DNA of 20,353 nt from contig DBBB01000103.1 in NCBI GenBank assembly GCA_002291985.1, positions 1 through 20,353 on the forward strand, given 5' to 3'. The position numbers and the translations under genes were made by a program. Below the pieces are notes generated by a model. It had not been told where the DNA came from, made no database searches, and saw only the letters and a program-made list of their open reading frames with translations. Positions within the stretch are counted from its first letter, which is position 1; the number at the start of each line of letters is the position of its first letter. Shown here piece by piece: positions 1 through 7,202 of this stretch. The stretch comes from Firmicutes bacterium UBA995 (GTDB lineage Bacteria > Bacillota > Sulfobacillia > UBA995).

Positions 1-526
1 CGCGAGAGGAGATGGCCAGGGCAGGCGCAGTCAGTTCCTCGATGGGGCAAGGTGTGCGGTGCTGGAGGTCGGCAGCCTTTTCCCGCAGTCGTTCGCGGTC
101 GCATCCGGGACGGCTGACGGCAATCATGCAACACAGCCGTAACAGCTCGTCGGGATCCTTCCAGGTATCGAGTTCCAGCAGGGCGTCCGCGCCGGTGATG
201 AAGTAAAGCGTGGCCCGGAGGTGGGTGGTCCGGAGGTGGCGCAAGGTGTCCACCGTGTAGGACGGTCCGGGTCGGTCGAGTTCTAGCCGGGACACGACGA
301 ACCGCGGGTGATTGGCCGTGGCCAGCAAGACCATGGCGTGCCGGTGTTCTGCCGGGGTAACCTCCCGGTCCTGCTTGTGAGGAGGCAAGCGAGCAGGCAC
401 GAACAGCACCTGTTCCAGATGGAACTGCTCTCGTGCAGCCTCGGCTGCCACAAGGTGCCCCAGGTGGATGGGGTCAAAGGTACCACCCATGATGCCAAGG
501 CGACAGGCGTCCGGGATCTGTTCCAT
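1..526 (-). CDS. nadD: nicotinate-nucleotide adenylyltransferase NadD, 3' end cut by window edge
   Basis: Cytoplasmic enzyme that adenylylates nicotinate mononucleotide with ATP to give deamido-NAD, the penultimate step of NAD synthesis. About 175 codons are visible; the family is usually about 200 aa, so only the last part is missing. Near the N-terminus the protein reads GIMGGTFDPIHLGH, with the GTFDPxHxGH nucleotidyltransferase motif. Further on come VPARLPPHK, then GADALLELDTWK, and at the very edge AISSR, the start of the conserved ISSxxIR motif. The chosen ATG has AGGAGAGG about 8 bases upstream; a second in-frame Met directly precedes GGTFDP. It follows obg with a 24-bp gap and is probably cotranscribed. 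Because it runs off the left edge, its end and downstream neighbours cannot be seen. Identity is secure. Confidence 0.93.
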   Translation of the reverse strand, partial: MEQIPDACRLGIMGGTFDPIHLGHLVAAEAAREQFHLEQVLFVPARLPPHKQDREVTPAEHRHAMVLLATANHPRFVVSRLELDRPGPSYTVDTLRHLRTTHLRATLYFITGADALLELDTWKDPDELLRLCCMIAVSRPGCDRERLREKAADLQHRTPCPIEELTAPALAISSR

Positions 527-550
527 GGCCAAACCTCTCCTCGCATTCGG

Positions 551-1573
551 TCAACTCCCCGTACCGTCGGGTGCCAGATGCCGTTGCAGGGTATCCAGCA
601 ACTCCTTTACTCCCTCGCCGGTGGCGGCAGACAGGGGGTAGATGTCCTCGATTCCCCGCGCGGCCAACTCTCGCCGAAAGGCGGGCAGGTTGGCCCTGGC
701 CTCGGCAAGATCGAGCTTGTTGGCCACCACGAGTTCGGGGAGAGCGCTCAATCGGTCGTCAAATTCGTTTATCTCCCGTCGGACCACTTCGTAGGCCTCC
801 AGCGGGTCCAATCCCGATTGGCCCGACAGGTCCACGACGTGGACCAGGAATCGCGTCCGACTTATGTGCCGGAGAAACTGGTGGCCAAGCCCCGCTCCCG
901 CATGCGCCCCTGCGATCAGGCCGGGAATATCGGCCATGACCAGGCTCCGGCCAGGCCCGAAGAACACGACGCCGAGCACCGGTTGTCGAGTGGTAAAAGG
1001 ATAAGGGGCAATGCGCGGGCGAGCAGCCGAGACGCGGCTGAGAAGACTGCTCTTCCCGGCATTGGGCATGCCGATGAGGCCCACGTCAGCGAGCAGACTG
1101 AGTTCCAGTCGCAGTGTCCGCTGTTCGCCCTCTTCGCCCGGCTCGGCGTGGCGTGGCGTCCTGCGGGTGGGAGTTGCGAAGCGGGCGTTTCCCCTGCCTC
1201 CCCGTCCTCCTCTCGCGGCCACGACTTGCTGGTCGGGTCGGATGAGGTCGGCGAGCAACTCGCCGGTGTCGGCATCGAAAACCCGCGTCCCCAGGGGAAC
1301 GGCAAGCACCTTGTCGTGCCCCGCATGACCGTGTCGGCAATCGGGGCCGCCGGGCCCGCCGCGCTCGGCAGTATGGTGACGGCGATACCGGTAGTCAAGC
1401 AAGGTGGTAAGTCCGGGAGCGGCCACAATCACCAGGTCGCCGCCGTCTCCCCCGTCGCCCCCGCTCGGACCACCGCGCGGGACATACTTCTCACGCTGGA
1501 AGGTCACCAGCCCCTTGCCACCATCGCCTCCCCCCACCTGGATGATCGCGCTATCCACGAAAGAGGTGTTCAT
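551..1573 (-). CDS. obg: GTPase Obg/CgtA, short form without C-terminal OCT domain
   Basis: Obg-family GTPase linked to 50S ribosome assembly and, in spore formers, to sporulation and stress signalling. The N-terminal glycine-rich Obg fold (about residues 1-155) shows REKYVPRGGPSGGDGG and repeated GG pairs. The G domain follows: G1 GMPNAGKSS, a G2-region PFTT, G3 DIPGLIAGAH, G4 NKLD and G5 SAATGEG. The protein ends about 20 residues after G5, at 340 aa, so the OCT domain found in many Gram-positive Obg proteins (about 420-430 aa) is absent. The ATG shares a 4-bp ATGA overlap with the upstream Spo0B-like gene, indicating translational coupling. Neighbour order spo0B-obg-nadD supports the call. 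Confidence 0.96.
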   Translation of the reverse strand: MNTSFVDSAIIQVGGGDGGKGLVTFQREKYVPRGGPSGGDGGDGGDLVIVAAPGLTTLLDYRYRRHHTAERGGPGGPDCRHGHAGHDKVLAVPLGTRVFDADTGELLADLIRPDQQVVAARGGRGGRGNARFATPTRRTPRHAEPGEEGEQRTLRLELSLLADVGLIGMPNAGKSSLLSRVSAARPRIAPYPFTTRQPVLGVVFFGPGRSLVMADIPGLIAGAHAGAGLGHQFLRHISRTRFLVHVVDLSGQSGLDPLEAYEVVRREINEFDDRLSALPELVVANKLDLAEARANLPAFRRELAARGIEDIYPLSAATGEGVKELLDTLQRHLAPDGTGS

Positions 1574-2037
1574 GGCGTAACCCGCGGCCAGACGATTCCC
1601 ATGTCAGCCTCCGCGTTCGAGAGACGGAAGTGGTACCCGGCGGAGTCTTCAGCGACTACCAAACTGAACACGGGGCTGTCAGACCCGGAGACACGAAGTG
1701 CGGCTGCCCGCAACAGGTTCGCGAGGGCGGCAGCCAGGACCGGTTCGCTTTCCGGGGTCACCCCGGCGAGGTCGGAGCCGATCTCAAACTCGATGGCCAC
1801 CCCGTGCGCCCGGGCATGACTTCTCTCCGCCAGGAAGGCCATCGCCAGACCCGAGGTCTTCAAGGAGAACAGTCGGTCGAGGCGGTGGAAACGAGTGCCC
1901 GCATCGAGGGCTCTCTCGAGCGCGGCGCCGGGCCGTCCAAGTTGCAGGTAACCTGCTATAACCTGAAGTTCGTTGGCCAGTTCATGGCGCCAAGCGCTCA
2001 GGATTGCCAGCGTCTCTGCCTGAACGCCATAATCCAT
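1570..2037 (-). CDS. Spo0B-type phosphotransferase/sensor-like protein
   Basis: A 155-aa protein with the Spo0B alpha-helical signature near the N-terminus: WRHELANELQVIAGYLQLGR, where His18 would be the phosphorylated residue. Spo0B-type kinases usually have HD; here it is HE. The C-terminal half is a vestigial GHKL-like domain with an N-box-like ALANLLRAA but no recognisable DxGxG ATP-binding motifs, as in Bacillus Spo0B, which relays phosphate instead of autophosphorylating. The ATG is preceded by GGGAGGA at 6-7 bases; the frame stays open further upstream but has no comparable site. It lies between rpmA and obg, as in Bacillus and many clostridia, and overlaps obg by 4 bp. Family is fairly sure; a true phosphorelay role is inferred. 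Confidence 0.82.
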   Translation of the reverse strand: MDYGVQAETLAILSAWRHELANELQVIAGYLQLGRPGAALERALDAGTRFHRLDRLFSLKTSGLAMAFLAERSHARAHGVAIEFEIGSDLAGVTPESEPVLAAALANLLRAAALRVSGSDSPVFSLVVAEDSAGYHFRLSNAEADMGIVWPRVTP

Positions 2038-2058
2038 GCGCGGTCCTCCCTGCCCCGG

Positions 2059-2076
2059 TGTAACAGGCATGTAACA
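2059..2076. repeat. 11-bp-phased direct repeat in the rpmA-spo0B gap
   Basis: On the plus strand TGTAACA occurs at 2059-2065 and again at 2070-2076, 11 bp apart; on the minus strand it reads TGTTACA-TGCC-TGTTACA. It lies between the hairpin after rpmA and the ribosome binding site of the Spo0B-like gene. One-helical-turn direct repeats of this size resemble binding sites of PhoP/OmpR-type response regulators. No clear promoter is visible beside it, so an operator role is only a suggestion. Confidence 0.3.
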
Positions 2077-2079
2077 CGC

Positions 2080-2111
2080 AAAAGACCCCGCGCCGCCCGA
2101 GCGCGAGGTCT
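2080..2111 (-). terminator. intrinsic terminator or attenuator after rpmA
   Basis: On the minus strand, 18 bases beyond the rpmA stop, an 11-bp stem (2111-2101 with 2093-2083, one G-T wobble) closes a 7-base loop and runs into TTTT and then GCG. The stem is strong but the U tract is short. Partial termination here would let the ribosomal protein genes be transcribed more than the downstream spo0B-like, obg and nadD genes. Confidence 0.65.
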
Positions 2112-2128
2112 CATCCAGCGGAATCGCT

Positions 2129-2389
2129 TCAGGACACGACGGGCGTGACGCTGACCCGACGGCGATCCAACCGGGTCCGCTCAAAGGCAACAATGCCGTC
2201 AACCATCGCGAACAGAGTATGGTCGCTGCCCATGCCCACATTGCGACCGGGGCGAACGGGGGTCCCCCGCTGCCTCACGATGATGGCGCCGGCAGTCACA
2301 AACTGGCCGTCGTGACTCTTGACGCCAAGCCGTTTCGGCTGGCTGTCGCGTCCGTTTCGCGAACTACCGACACCTTTCTTGTGTGCCAT
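2129..2389 (-). CDS. rpmA: 50S ribosomal protein L27, without cleavable N-terminal leader
   Basis: Ribosomal protein L27 (86 aa), whose flexible N-terminus reaches the peptidyl-transferase centre of the 50S subunit. The sequence begins MAHKKGVGSSRNGRDS and continues with the usual KRLGVK, GxIIVRQRGT and GRNVGMGSDHTLFA blocks. It starts directly with the mature AHKKG end, as in Gram-negative L27. Many Bacillota L27 proteins instead carry an N-terminal extension of about nine residues removed by the protease Prp, and no prp gene lies between rplU and rpmA here. A near-perfect GGAGGAGGT sits 6 bases before the ATG. The 30-bp gap to rplU implies one operon. Confidence 0.97.
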   Translation of the reverse strand: MAHKKGVGSSRNGRDSQPKRLGVKSHDGQFVTAGAIIVRQRGTPVRPGRNVGMGSDHTLFAMVDGIVAFERTRLDRRRVSVTPVVS

Positions 2390-2419
2390 GCGTGCACCTC
2401 CTCCACGGGAACAGGCCGG

Positions 2420-2734
2420 CTAGCCGTTAATCGCTTCGATGAGCAGCTCGGTGTAAGGCTGGCGATGGCCACGTTTCACGCGGTAATTGACCTTGGACTT
2501 GTACTTGAAAACGATGATCTTCCGGTCCCGGGCTTGACCCACCACCCGGGCGACGGCATGCGCCCCGGCCAATACCGGCGTCCCCATCTTAAGACCACCG
2601 TCATCGTTGAGAGCCAGCACTCGATCGAGTTTGAGCTGGGACCCAACTTCCGCGTTCAACTTCTCCACGCGGATCCGCTGCCCCGGACTCACCCGATACT
2701 GCTTGCCCCCGGTTTCCACGATCGCATACGTCAC
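2420..2734 (-). CDS. rplU: 50S ribosomal protein L21
   Basis: Ribosomal protein L21 (104 aa), a 23S rRNA-binding protein. Visible family blocks are YAIVETGGKQYRV at the N-terminus, VGSQLKLDRVL in the middle, and KIIVFKYKSKVNYRVKRGHRQPYTELLI at the C-terminal end, split here only for description. The chosen GTG, with GGAG just upstream, gives the normal L21 length and N-terminus. An in-frame ATG exists 18 codons upstream at 2788, but it lies inside the -10 box of the promoter at 2787-2816 and has no ribosome binding site, so it cannot be the start of that transcript. First gene of the rplU-rpmA unit. Confidence 0.96.
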   Translation of the reverse strand: MTYAIVETGGKQYRVSPGQRIRVEKLNAEVGSQLKLDRVLALNDDGGLKMGTPVLAGAHAVARVVGQARDRKIIVFKYKSKVNYRVKRGHRQPYTELLIEAING

Positions 2735-2786
2735 TGGTCTCCGACCCCCGCCGCTCGCTTCCGGATCCTGCCCCTGACAGCGTTTC

Positions 2787-2816
2787 ATTCTAGCACAGGC
2801 ACCAAATAGCTGTCAA
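2787..2816 (-). promoter_or_regulatory. strong extended -10 sigma-A-type promoter for rplU-rpmA
   Basis: On the minus strand TTGACA (2816-2811, perfect -35) is followed by an 18-base spacer and TAGAAT (2792-2787, 5 of 6). TG sits one base before the -10, giving the extended form TGCTAGAAT. Transcription would begin near 2780, leaving a leader of about 45 bases before the rplU GTG at 2734. It separates the ribosomal protein genes from rng upstream. Confidence 0.8.
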
Positions 2817-2846
2817 CGACGCCCCTCCCTGCCTCCCCGGCCGAGA

Positions 2847-2871
2847 CCCGGTCCCCGTGCGGGGTGCCGGG
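2847..2871. other. GC-rich hairpin between rng and the rplU promoter
   Basis: CCCGG-T-CCCC at 2847-2856 can pair with GGGG-TG-CCGGG at 2861-2871 around a 4-base loop, giving nine base pairs with a small internal loop. It lies 18 bases after the rng stop in the minus direction. No U tract follows, so it may stabilise the rng mRNA 3' end or act as a weak terminator. The role is uncertain. Confidence 0.35.
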
Positions 2872-2888
2872 CAGGCGAAGGCACGTCG

Positions 2889-4577
2889 TCATCCCACGAC
2901 CTTGGCCCGCGCGAAGGTCCGGTGGGTTCGAGTTATCTCCACCTTTACCTTCCTGCCGACCAGTTTGCCGCCACCTTCAACATCGACAACATACCCTTCC
3001 ACCCGACCGATGCCGTCGCCGGCATTATTGGCATGAGGTTCCTCCACCGTCAATTCGATGACCTGTCCCGCTTGGACCGGCATGGCCTTGCCTTCCACTT
3101 CCCGTCGCGTGCCATGCCGGATCAAACGCATGGCTTCCAGATGACAGTCATCCGAACCCCGAACGAAAATGGTCCGTCCCGTCTCCCGTTCGAGCGCCTG
3201 CAGATTGGCCCCGCCAGGGCCGATGAGCACGGCTGCGACTGCCGGGTTGACCTCCACCAGCAAGGCTTCGGCCTCGCTGCGCCTGAGAATGCCCTTGATC
3301 TCGCGACGGAAGCGGGCGGCCGCCGACTCCTCGGATAGCACCTTCCCCCGCCCCTCGCAATAGGGACAGTGCTTCTGCATCCCCTCGTCCAGGGGCGGGC
3401 CGGCCTTCTTGCGGGTCATTTCCACCATGCCCAGTTCGGTGATGCCGAGGACAGTGTTGCGGGTGCGATCCCTCTTCAGGAACTCGCCGAAAGCCTGGAG
3501 GACTTTTTGCCGGTCGCGTTCGGCATTCATGTCGATGAAATCGACGACGATGATCCCCCCGATATCTCGCAGACGGATCTGCCGGGCGATCTCCCGCGCC
3601 GCTTCCAGGTTGGTCCGCAAGACGGTGTCCGCCAGGTTGGTGGTACCCACGAATTTGCCCGTATTGACGTCGATGACGGTCAGGGCCTCGGTGTGGTCGA
3701 TCACGAGATAACCGCCGCTGCGCAACCATACCCGCCGCCGGAGGGCTCGCTCGATCTCCTCCTCCAACCCATGGTGATCGAACAGGCTTTCCTCTCGCCC
3801 GTCCACCCAGTGCACCCGGTCTTTGAGTTCTGGCGAAATGTCGTCGAGGAGTTCCAGCACGCGATGATAGTCCGTACGGGAGTCGATCAGCAGGCGACTC
3901 GTGTCCGGTCCGAAGGCATCGCGGACCACGCGGAGGATCAGGTCGAGATCCTTGTGCAAGAGGCGCGGGCCGGGGCCTTCGCGGTACCGTGCCCGGACCT
4001 TCTCCCACCGACGGCCGAGGAACTGAAGGTCGGCGGCAAGATCGGGTTCGTCACGACCTTCGGCCACGGTACGGACGATCACGCCCGTGCCCGCCGGGCG
4101 CAAGTTGTCGGCCAGCTTGCGCAGTCGATCTCGCTCTGACTCGTCCTCGATCCGGCGGGACACGCCGACATAGTCGAGACCGGGCATGAATACCAGGTAG
4201 CGCCCGGGAAGGGTGATGTGGGTGGTGACCCGGGCGCCCTTGCTCCCGATGGCATCCTTGCTCACTTGCACCATCACGTCCTGCCCTACCCGGAGCAACT
4301 CCCGGATCGAAGCCCGGGCGGCAATCACTATCTCCTCCCCGTCCTCATCGCGGGGGCTGATATCGGCCACGTACAGGAAGGCATTCCGCTCGAGACCGAG
4401 ATTCACGAAGGCCGCCTGCATCCCGGGCAAGACGTTCTCGACCTTGCCCCGGTAGATATTACCCACGGCGCGCTCGTTTGCCGGTCGTTCGTGATGGATT
4501 TCGACGAGTTGCCCTTCCTCGAGCAAGGCCACTCTGGTCTCCCAGGGCTCGACACTCACAATGATCTCCTTGCTCAT
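2889..4577 (-). CDS. rng: ribonuclease E/G family endoribonuclease with C-terminal TRAM-like domain
   Basis: Endoribonuclease of the RNase E/G family (562 aa), acting in mRNA decay and rRNA or tRNA maturation in the cytoplasm. An S1-type domain lies at about residues 37-120 (GNIYRGKVENVLPGMQAAFV). The catalytic DNase I-like part has VIDVNTG with Asp303 and VVDFIDM with Asp346, the metal-binding pair, and the zinc link is CPYC (Cys404, Cys407). E. coli RNase G ends near 489 aa. Here the extra 60-70 residues begin GQVIELTVEEP, continue through GIGRVEGYVVDV, and look like a TRAM RNA-binding fold. The ATG overlaps the DUF2344 stop by 4 bp (ATGA), so it is coupled to the upstream radical-SAM pair. 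Family certain; RNase G versus E naming is conventional. Confidence 0.95.
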   Translation of the reverse strand: MSKEIIVSVEPWETRVALLEEGQLVEIHHERPANERAVGNIYRGKVENVLPGMQAAFVNLGLERNAFLYVADISPRDEDGEEIVIAARASIRELLRVGQDVMVQVSKDAIGSKGARVTTHITLPGRYLVFMPGLDYVGVSRRIEDESERDRLRKLADNLRPAGTGVIVRTVAEGRDEPDLAADLQFLGRRWEKVRARYREGPGPRLLHKDLDLILRVVRDAFGPDTSRLLIDSRTDYHRVLELLDDISPELKDRVHWVDGREESLFDHHGLEEEIERALRRRVWLRSGGYLVIDHTEALTVIDVNTGKFVGTTNLADTVLRTNLEAAREIARQIRLRDIGGIIVVDFIDMNAERDRQKVLQAFGEFLKRDRTRNTVLGITELGMVEMTRKKAGPPLDEGMQKHCPYCEGRGKVLSEESAAARFRREIKGILRRSEAEALLVEVNPAVAAVLIGPGGANLQALERETGRTIFVRGSDDCHLEAMRLIRHGTRREVEGKAMPVQAGQVIELTVEEPHANNAGDGIGRVEGYVVDVEGGGKLVGRKVKVEITRTHRTFARAKVVG

Positions 4578-5245
4578 CCGTCACCACCTTTCTCAATCAT
4601 GGTACGGTGCAGCGCGATTCTATGGGTTCGCACTGCTCCGAAAGCCAGTGTTATCGGTATCATCTCGGCGAGCGCGGCGATGACCTCCTCGGGCTTCACC
4701 GTGCCCTGCGGGTCCAGGAATATGTCCATCTCGAATTCCAGGACGTCACGTTCCTCTCTTGTCTCGAGCCTTTGCACCAGCCGCCTGGCGTCTACAAGGC
4801 GAGTCTTTCCCTCCCGTCGCCGGGACAGGGTATGGGATGAGGACTTCATGAACCTGCCGGCCGCACGGTGAAGCGCCGCCCGATCGCCGGGCGCCGGCAG
4901 ATCAACCGTGACCCGGTAGGTGGCCACCTTCACGCTGGCCGCCAGGGAGGCCCCGGTGGAGGGCACCTCGCAGACCTCGCGTACCTCCAACCCGGGCGGC
5001 AATTGCTTTTCGAGGGCGGACCGAAAGCAGGTGGAGAGCATGGGGCGGGCGAGATCGACCTCGAAGTACTCGGCCTCGCTGGTTGAACCAAGAGCGAGGG
5101 CGGATGCGAAAGACAGCCGGGGTAGAGGATTGTATCCCTGGCTGTAGGCAACACCGATATGGGCACGCCGCAAGGCCCGCTCGATCGCCCTCATCAGATC
5201 GAGGTGGGAGATCCAGCGGGCGTCGCCCGACTTGGCCATCTTCAC
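4574..5245 (-). CDS. DUF2344 (TIGR03936) radical-SAM-linked protein
   Basis: A 223-aa protein with the family's opening pattern, KMAKSGDARWISHLDLMR, followed by SQGYNPLPRLSFASALALG. This matches DUF2344/TIGR03936, found either fused to the C-terminus of, or next to, TIGR03960-type radical-SAM proteins. Its biochemical function is not established. The GTG start forms a GTGA overlap with the upstream radical-SAM stop, and an ATG two codons later is the alternative. At the other end it overlaps rng by 4 bp. The tight coupling on both sides suggests joint action with the radical-SAM enzyme, perhaps on RNA or a ribosome-related substrate, but that is inference from position. Confidence 0.88.
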   Translation of the reverse strand: MKMAKSGDARWISHLDLMRAIERALRRAHIGVAYSQGYNPLPRLSFASALALGSTSEAEYFEVDLARPMLSTCFRSALEKQLPPGLEVREVCEVPSTGASLAASVKVATYRVTVDLPAPGDRAALHRAAGRFMKSSSHTLSRRREGKTRLVDARRLVQRLETREERDVLEFEMDIFLDPQGTVKPEEVIAALAEMIPITLAFGAVRTHRIALHRTMIEKGGDG

Positions 5246-7152
5246 CCTGATGCGCTGGACCGGTCCTCACCTCGCCTTGCCTTCCCCCACGATTCGCCGG
5301 TTGGGGCGGCCCGAGTGCCGCATACACCGCAACCGGTACATGCCGCCCAGCGGCAGTCGGGAGTCGGAAGAGCCGCGAAAGCGCGCTCTCGCTCCCGCCA
5401 CAAAAACGACTTGTCCACGCCGGAGTCAAGGTGGTCCCAGGGTAGCAGCTCGTCACGGTCCCGGCACCGCTCCGCGTAATGGGCCGGCTCGATGCCTGTC
5501 CGGGCGAAGGCTTCCCGCCACCGCCGGTAGTCGAATTGTTCTGACCAGCTATCGAACCTGGCGCCCATCGCCCAGACCTCGGCGAGGGCTCGGGCCAATC
5601 GGCGGTCGCCCCGGGCAAACACCGCCTCAACCCGGCTCAAGTGCGCGTCATGCCAACTGAGTCGCACCCGCCGGGGGATGCGCCGTCGTAGATAGGATTG
5701 GCGCTCCTCCAGTTCCTCCAGGGAGCACTGCGGTTCCCACTGGAAGGGCGTGTGCGTCTTGGGCACGAAGGGCGAGATGCTCACCGCCAGTTTGAGCTGC
5801 CGTCCCTTGCCGCCGGTGACCTCCCGGTAGACCCCTTCTCCCTCCCGAATCAGGTCCACCAGGCCATCGAGGTCCTCCCGCCCCTCCGTGGGCAGGCCGA
5901 TCATGAAATACAGCTTCACTGCATGCCAGCCGTTCCGAAAGGCGCTCTCCATCGCTTCGCGCAGGTCCTGTTCGGTCACGCCCTTGTTGATGACGTCGCG
6001 CAGTCGCCGGGTGCCGGCTTCCGGGGCGAAGGTCAGGCCGGTCTTGCGAACTCGTTGCACCTGTTGGGCCAGCCCGACGGAGAAAGCGTCAGCGCGCAAT
6101 GAAGGCAAGGAAACCCCGACCCCCCGGCCGCCCTCCTGGTCCACCAGGCTGCGGACCGTATCCTCGATGGCCGAGTAGTCGCTGGCGCTGAGCGCCGCGA
6201 GGGACAGCTCCTGGTGTCCGGTCGCGTCGATGAGACATCGGGCCAGATCGCGCACCCGGGCAGGCGATCGCTCCCTGACCGGGCGATAGATGGCGCCGGC
6301 CTGGCAGAAGCGACAGCCTCGTGTGCAGCCGCGGAAGATCTCCACCATGGCCCGGTCATGTACCGTCTCCAGGTAAGGGACGACCGGACGCTGCGGGTGA
6401 TGGGCCCGGTCGAGGTCGGACACCCACCGCCGGGAGATGCGCTCGGGTACGCCTGGCCCGGTCGGTCCGAAGGTGGCTAGCTTCCCGTCGGGGCCGTACG
6501 TGACCCGATACAGGGACGGGACATACACTCCGGGTATGGCGGCAAGTTGCCGGAGCAGATCGGTCCGGCTCCGCGCCCCCGCGCGGCGCTTGTCCTCTCG
6601 GCAAGCATCCACCACCTCGTGAATGACCTCTTCCGCCTCGCCCAGGACCACCGCATCGAGGAACGGTGCGAGCGGTTCCGGGTTAAAAGCACAAGGGCCT
6701 CCCGCCAACACCAGCGGGTGGCCGGCATGTCGCTCCGCCGCGAGCAACGGCAGTCTCGCGAGGTCCAGGAGGTTGAGCGCGTTGGTGAAGTTCATCTCAT
6801 ACTGCAGGGAGATGCCGAGGATGTCAAACTCGGCTACCGGTCGCCTTGACTCCAGGGCGAACAGGGGCAGCCCGCTCCGACGCAGTTCCGCCTCCATGTC
6901 CACCCAGGGGGCGTAAACCCGTTCGCAAGCCGTGTCCTCGCGCCGGTTGAGTTCGTCATACAGGATAAGGCTGCCGAGATGGGACATGCCGATCTCGTAC
7001 ACCTCGGGGAAAGCCAGGGCGAACAAGATCTCTACCATCCGATGGTCTTTGCGGACGGCGTTCCACTCCCCTCCCGTGTAGCGGGCCGGGCGGGTGACGC
7101 GGGGCAGCAGTTTTTCCAAGGTATCGGCCACGGAATCGGGGCGCGGGGGCAT
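5242..7152 (-). CDS. B12-binding-type radical SAM protein, TIGR03960 family
   Basis: A 636-aa radical-SAM protein with the TIGR03960 layout. It opens with LEKLLPRVTRPARYTGGEWN, followed by a cobalamin-binding-like region (about residues 40-180, with EIGMSHLGSLILYD and LVLAGGPCAFNPEP). The radical-SAM core carries the 4Fe-4S motif CTRGCRFC (Cys276, Cys280, Cys283), and further on is a glycine-containing GLPTEGREDL strand. The tail has a Cys-rich CRWAACTGCGVCG that might bind metal. The substrate is unknown. An ATG at 7224 is in frame but overlaps a TATAAT box, and the downstream ATG at 7152 fits the family's usual N-terminus; both have modest ribosome binding sites. It overlaps the DUF2344 gene by 4 bp. 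Family secure, start moderately so. Confidence 0.9.
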   Translation of the reverse strand: MPPRPDSVADTLEKLLPRVTRPARYTGGEWNAVRKDHRMVEILFALAFPEVYEIGMSHLGSLILYDELNRREDTACERVYAPWVDMEAELRRSGLPLFALESRRPVAEFDILGISLQYEMNFTNALNLLDLARLPLLAAERHAGHPLVLAGGPCAFNPEPLAPFLDAVVLGEAEEVIHEVVDACREDKRRAGARSRTDLLRQLAAIPGVYVPSLYRVTYGPDGKLATFGPTGPGVPERISRRWVSDLDRAHHPQRPVVPYLETVHDRAMVEIFRGCTRGCRFCQAGAIYRPVRERSPARVRDLARCLIDATGHQELSLAALSASDYSAIEDTVRSLVDQEGGRGVGVSLPSLRADAFSVGLAQQVQRVRKTGLTFAPEAGTRRLRDVINKGVTEQDLREAMESAFRNGWHAVKLYFMIGLPTEGREDLDGLVDLIREGEGVYREVTGGKGRQLKLAVSISPFVPKTHTPFQWEPQCSLEELEERQSYLRRRIPRRVRLSWHDAHLSRVEAVFARGDRRLARALAEVWAMGARFDSWSEQFDYRRWREAFARTGIEPAHYAERCRDRDELLPWDHLDSGVDKSFLWRERERAFAALPTPDCRWAACTGCGVCGTRAAPTGESWGKARRGEDRSSASG

Positions 7153-7202
7153 GGTCTCCACCACGGTCTTGAAGTAGATCGGCGGTCGTCGGTCAGCCGG
7201 AA

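Noticed and set aside
308..1819. 503-aa plus-strand open frame opposite obg and the Spo0B-like gene
   Set aside because: It is the GC-rich shadow of obg, whose motifs are unmistakable; the plus-strand translation has no recognisable domain.
2847..2871. Rho-independent terminator after rng
   Set aside because: The hairpin is strong but has no U tract, so it is listed only as a structure of unknown role.
2735..2888. L21 leader RNA upstream of rplU
   Set aside because: The predicted transcript start near 2780 leaves only about 45 bases of leader, too short for the structured L21 leader, and no matching fold was seen.
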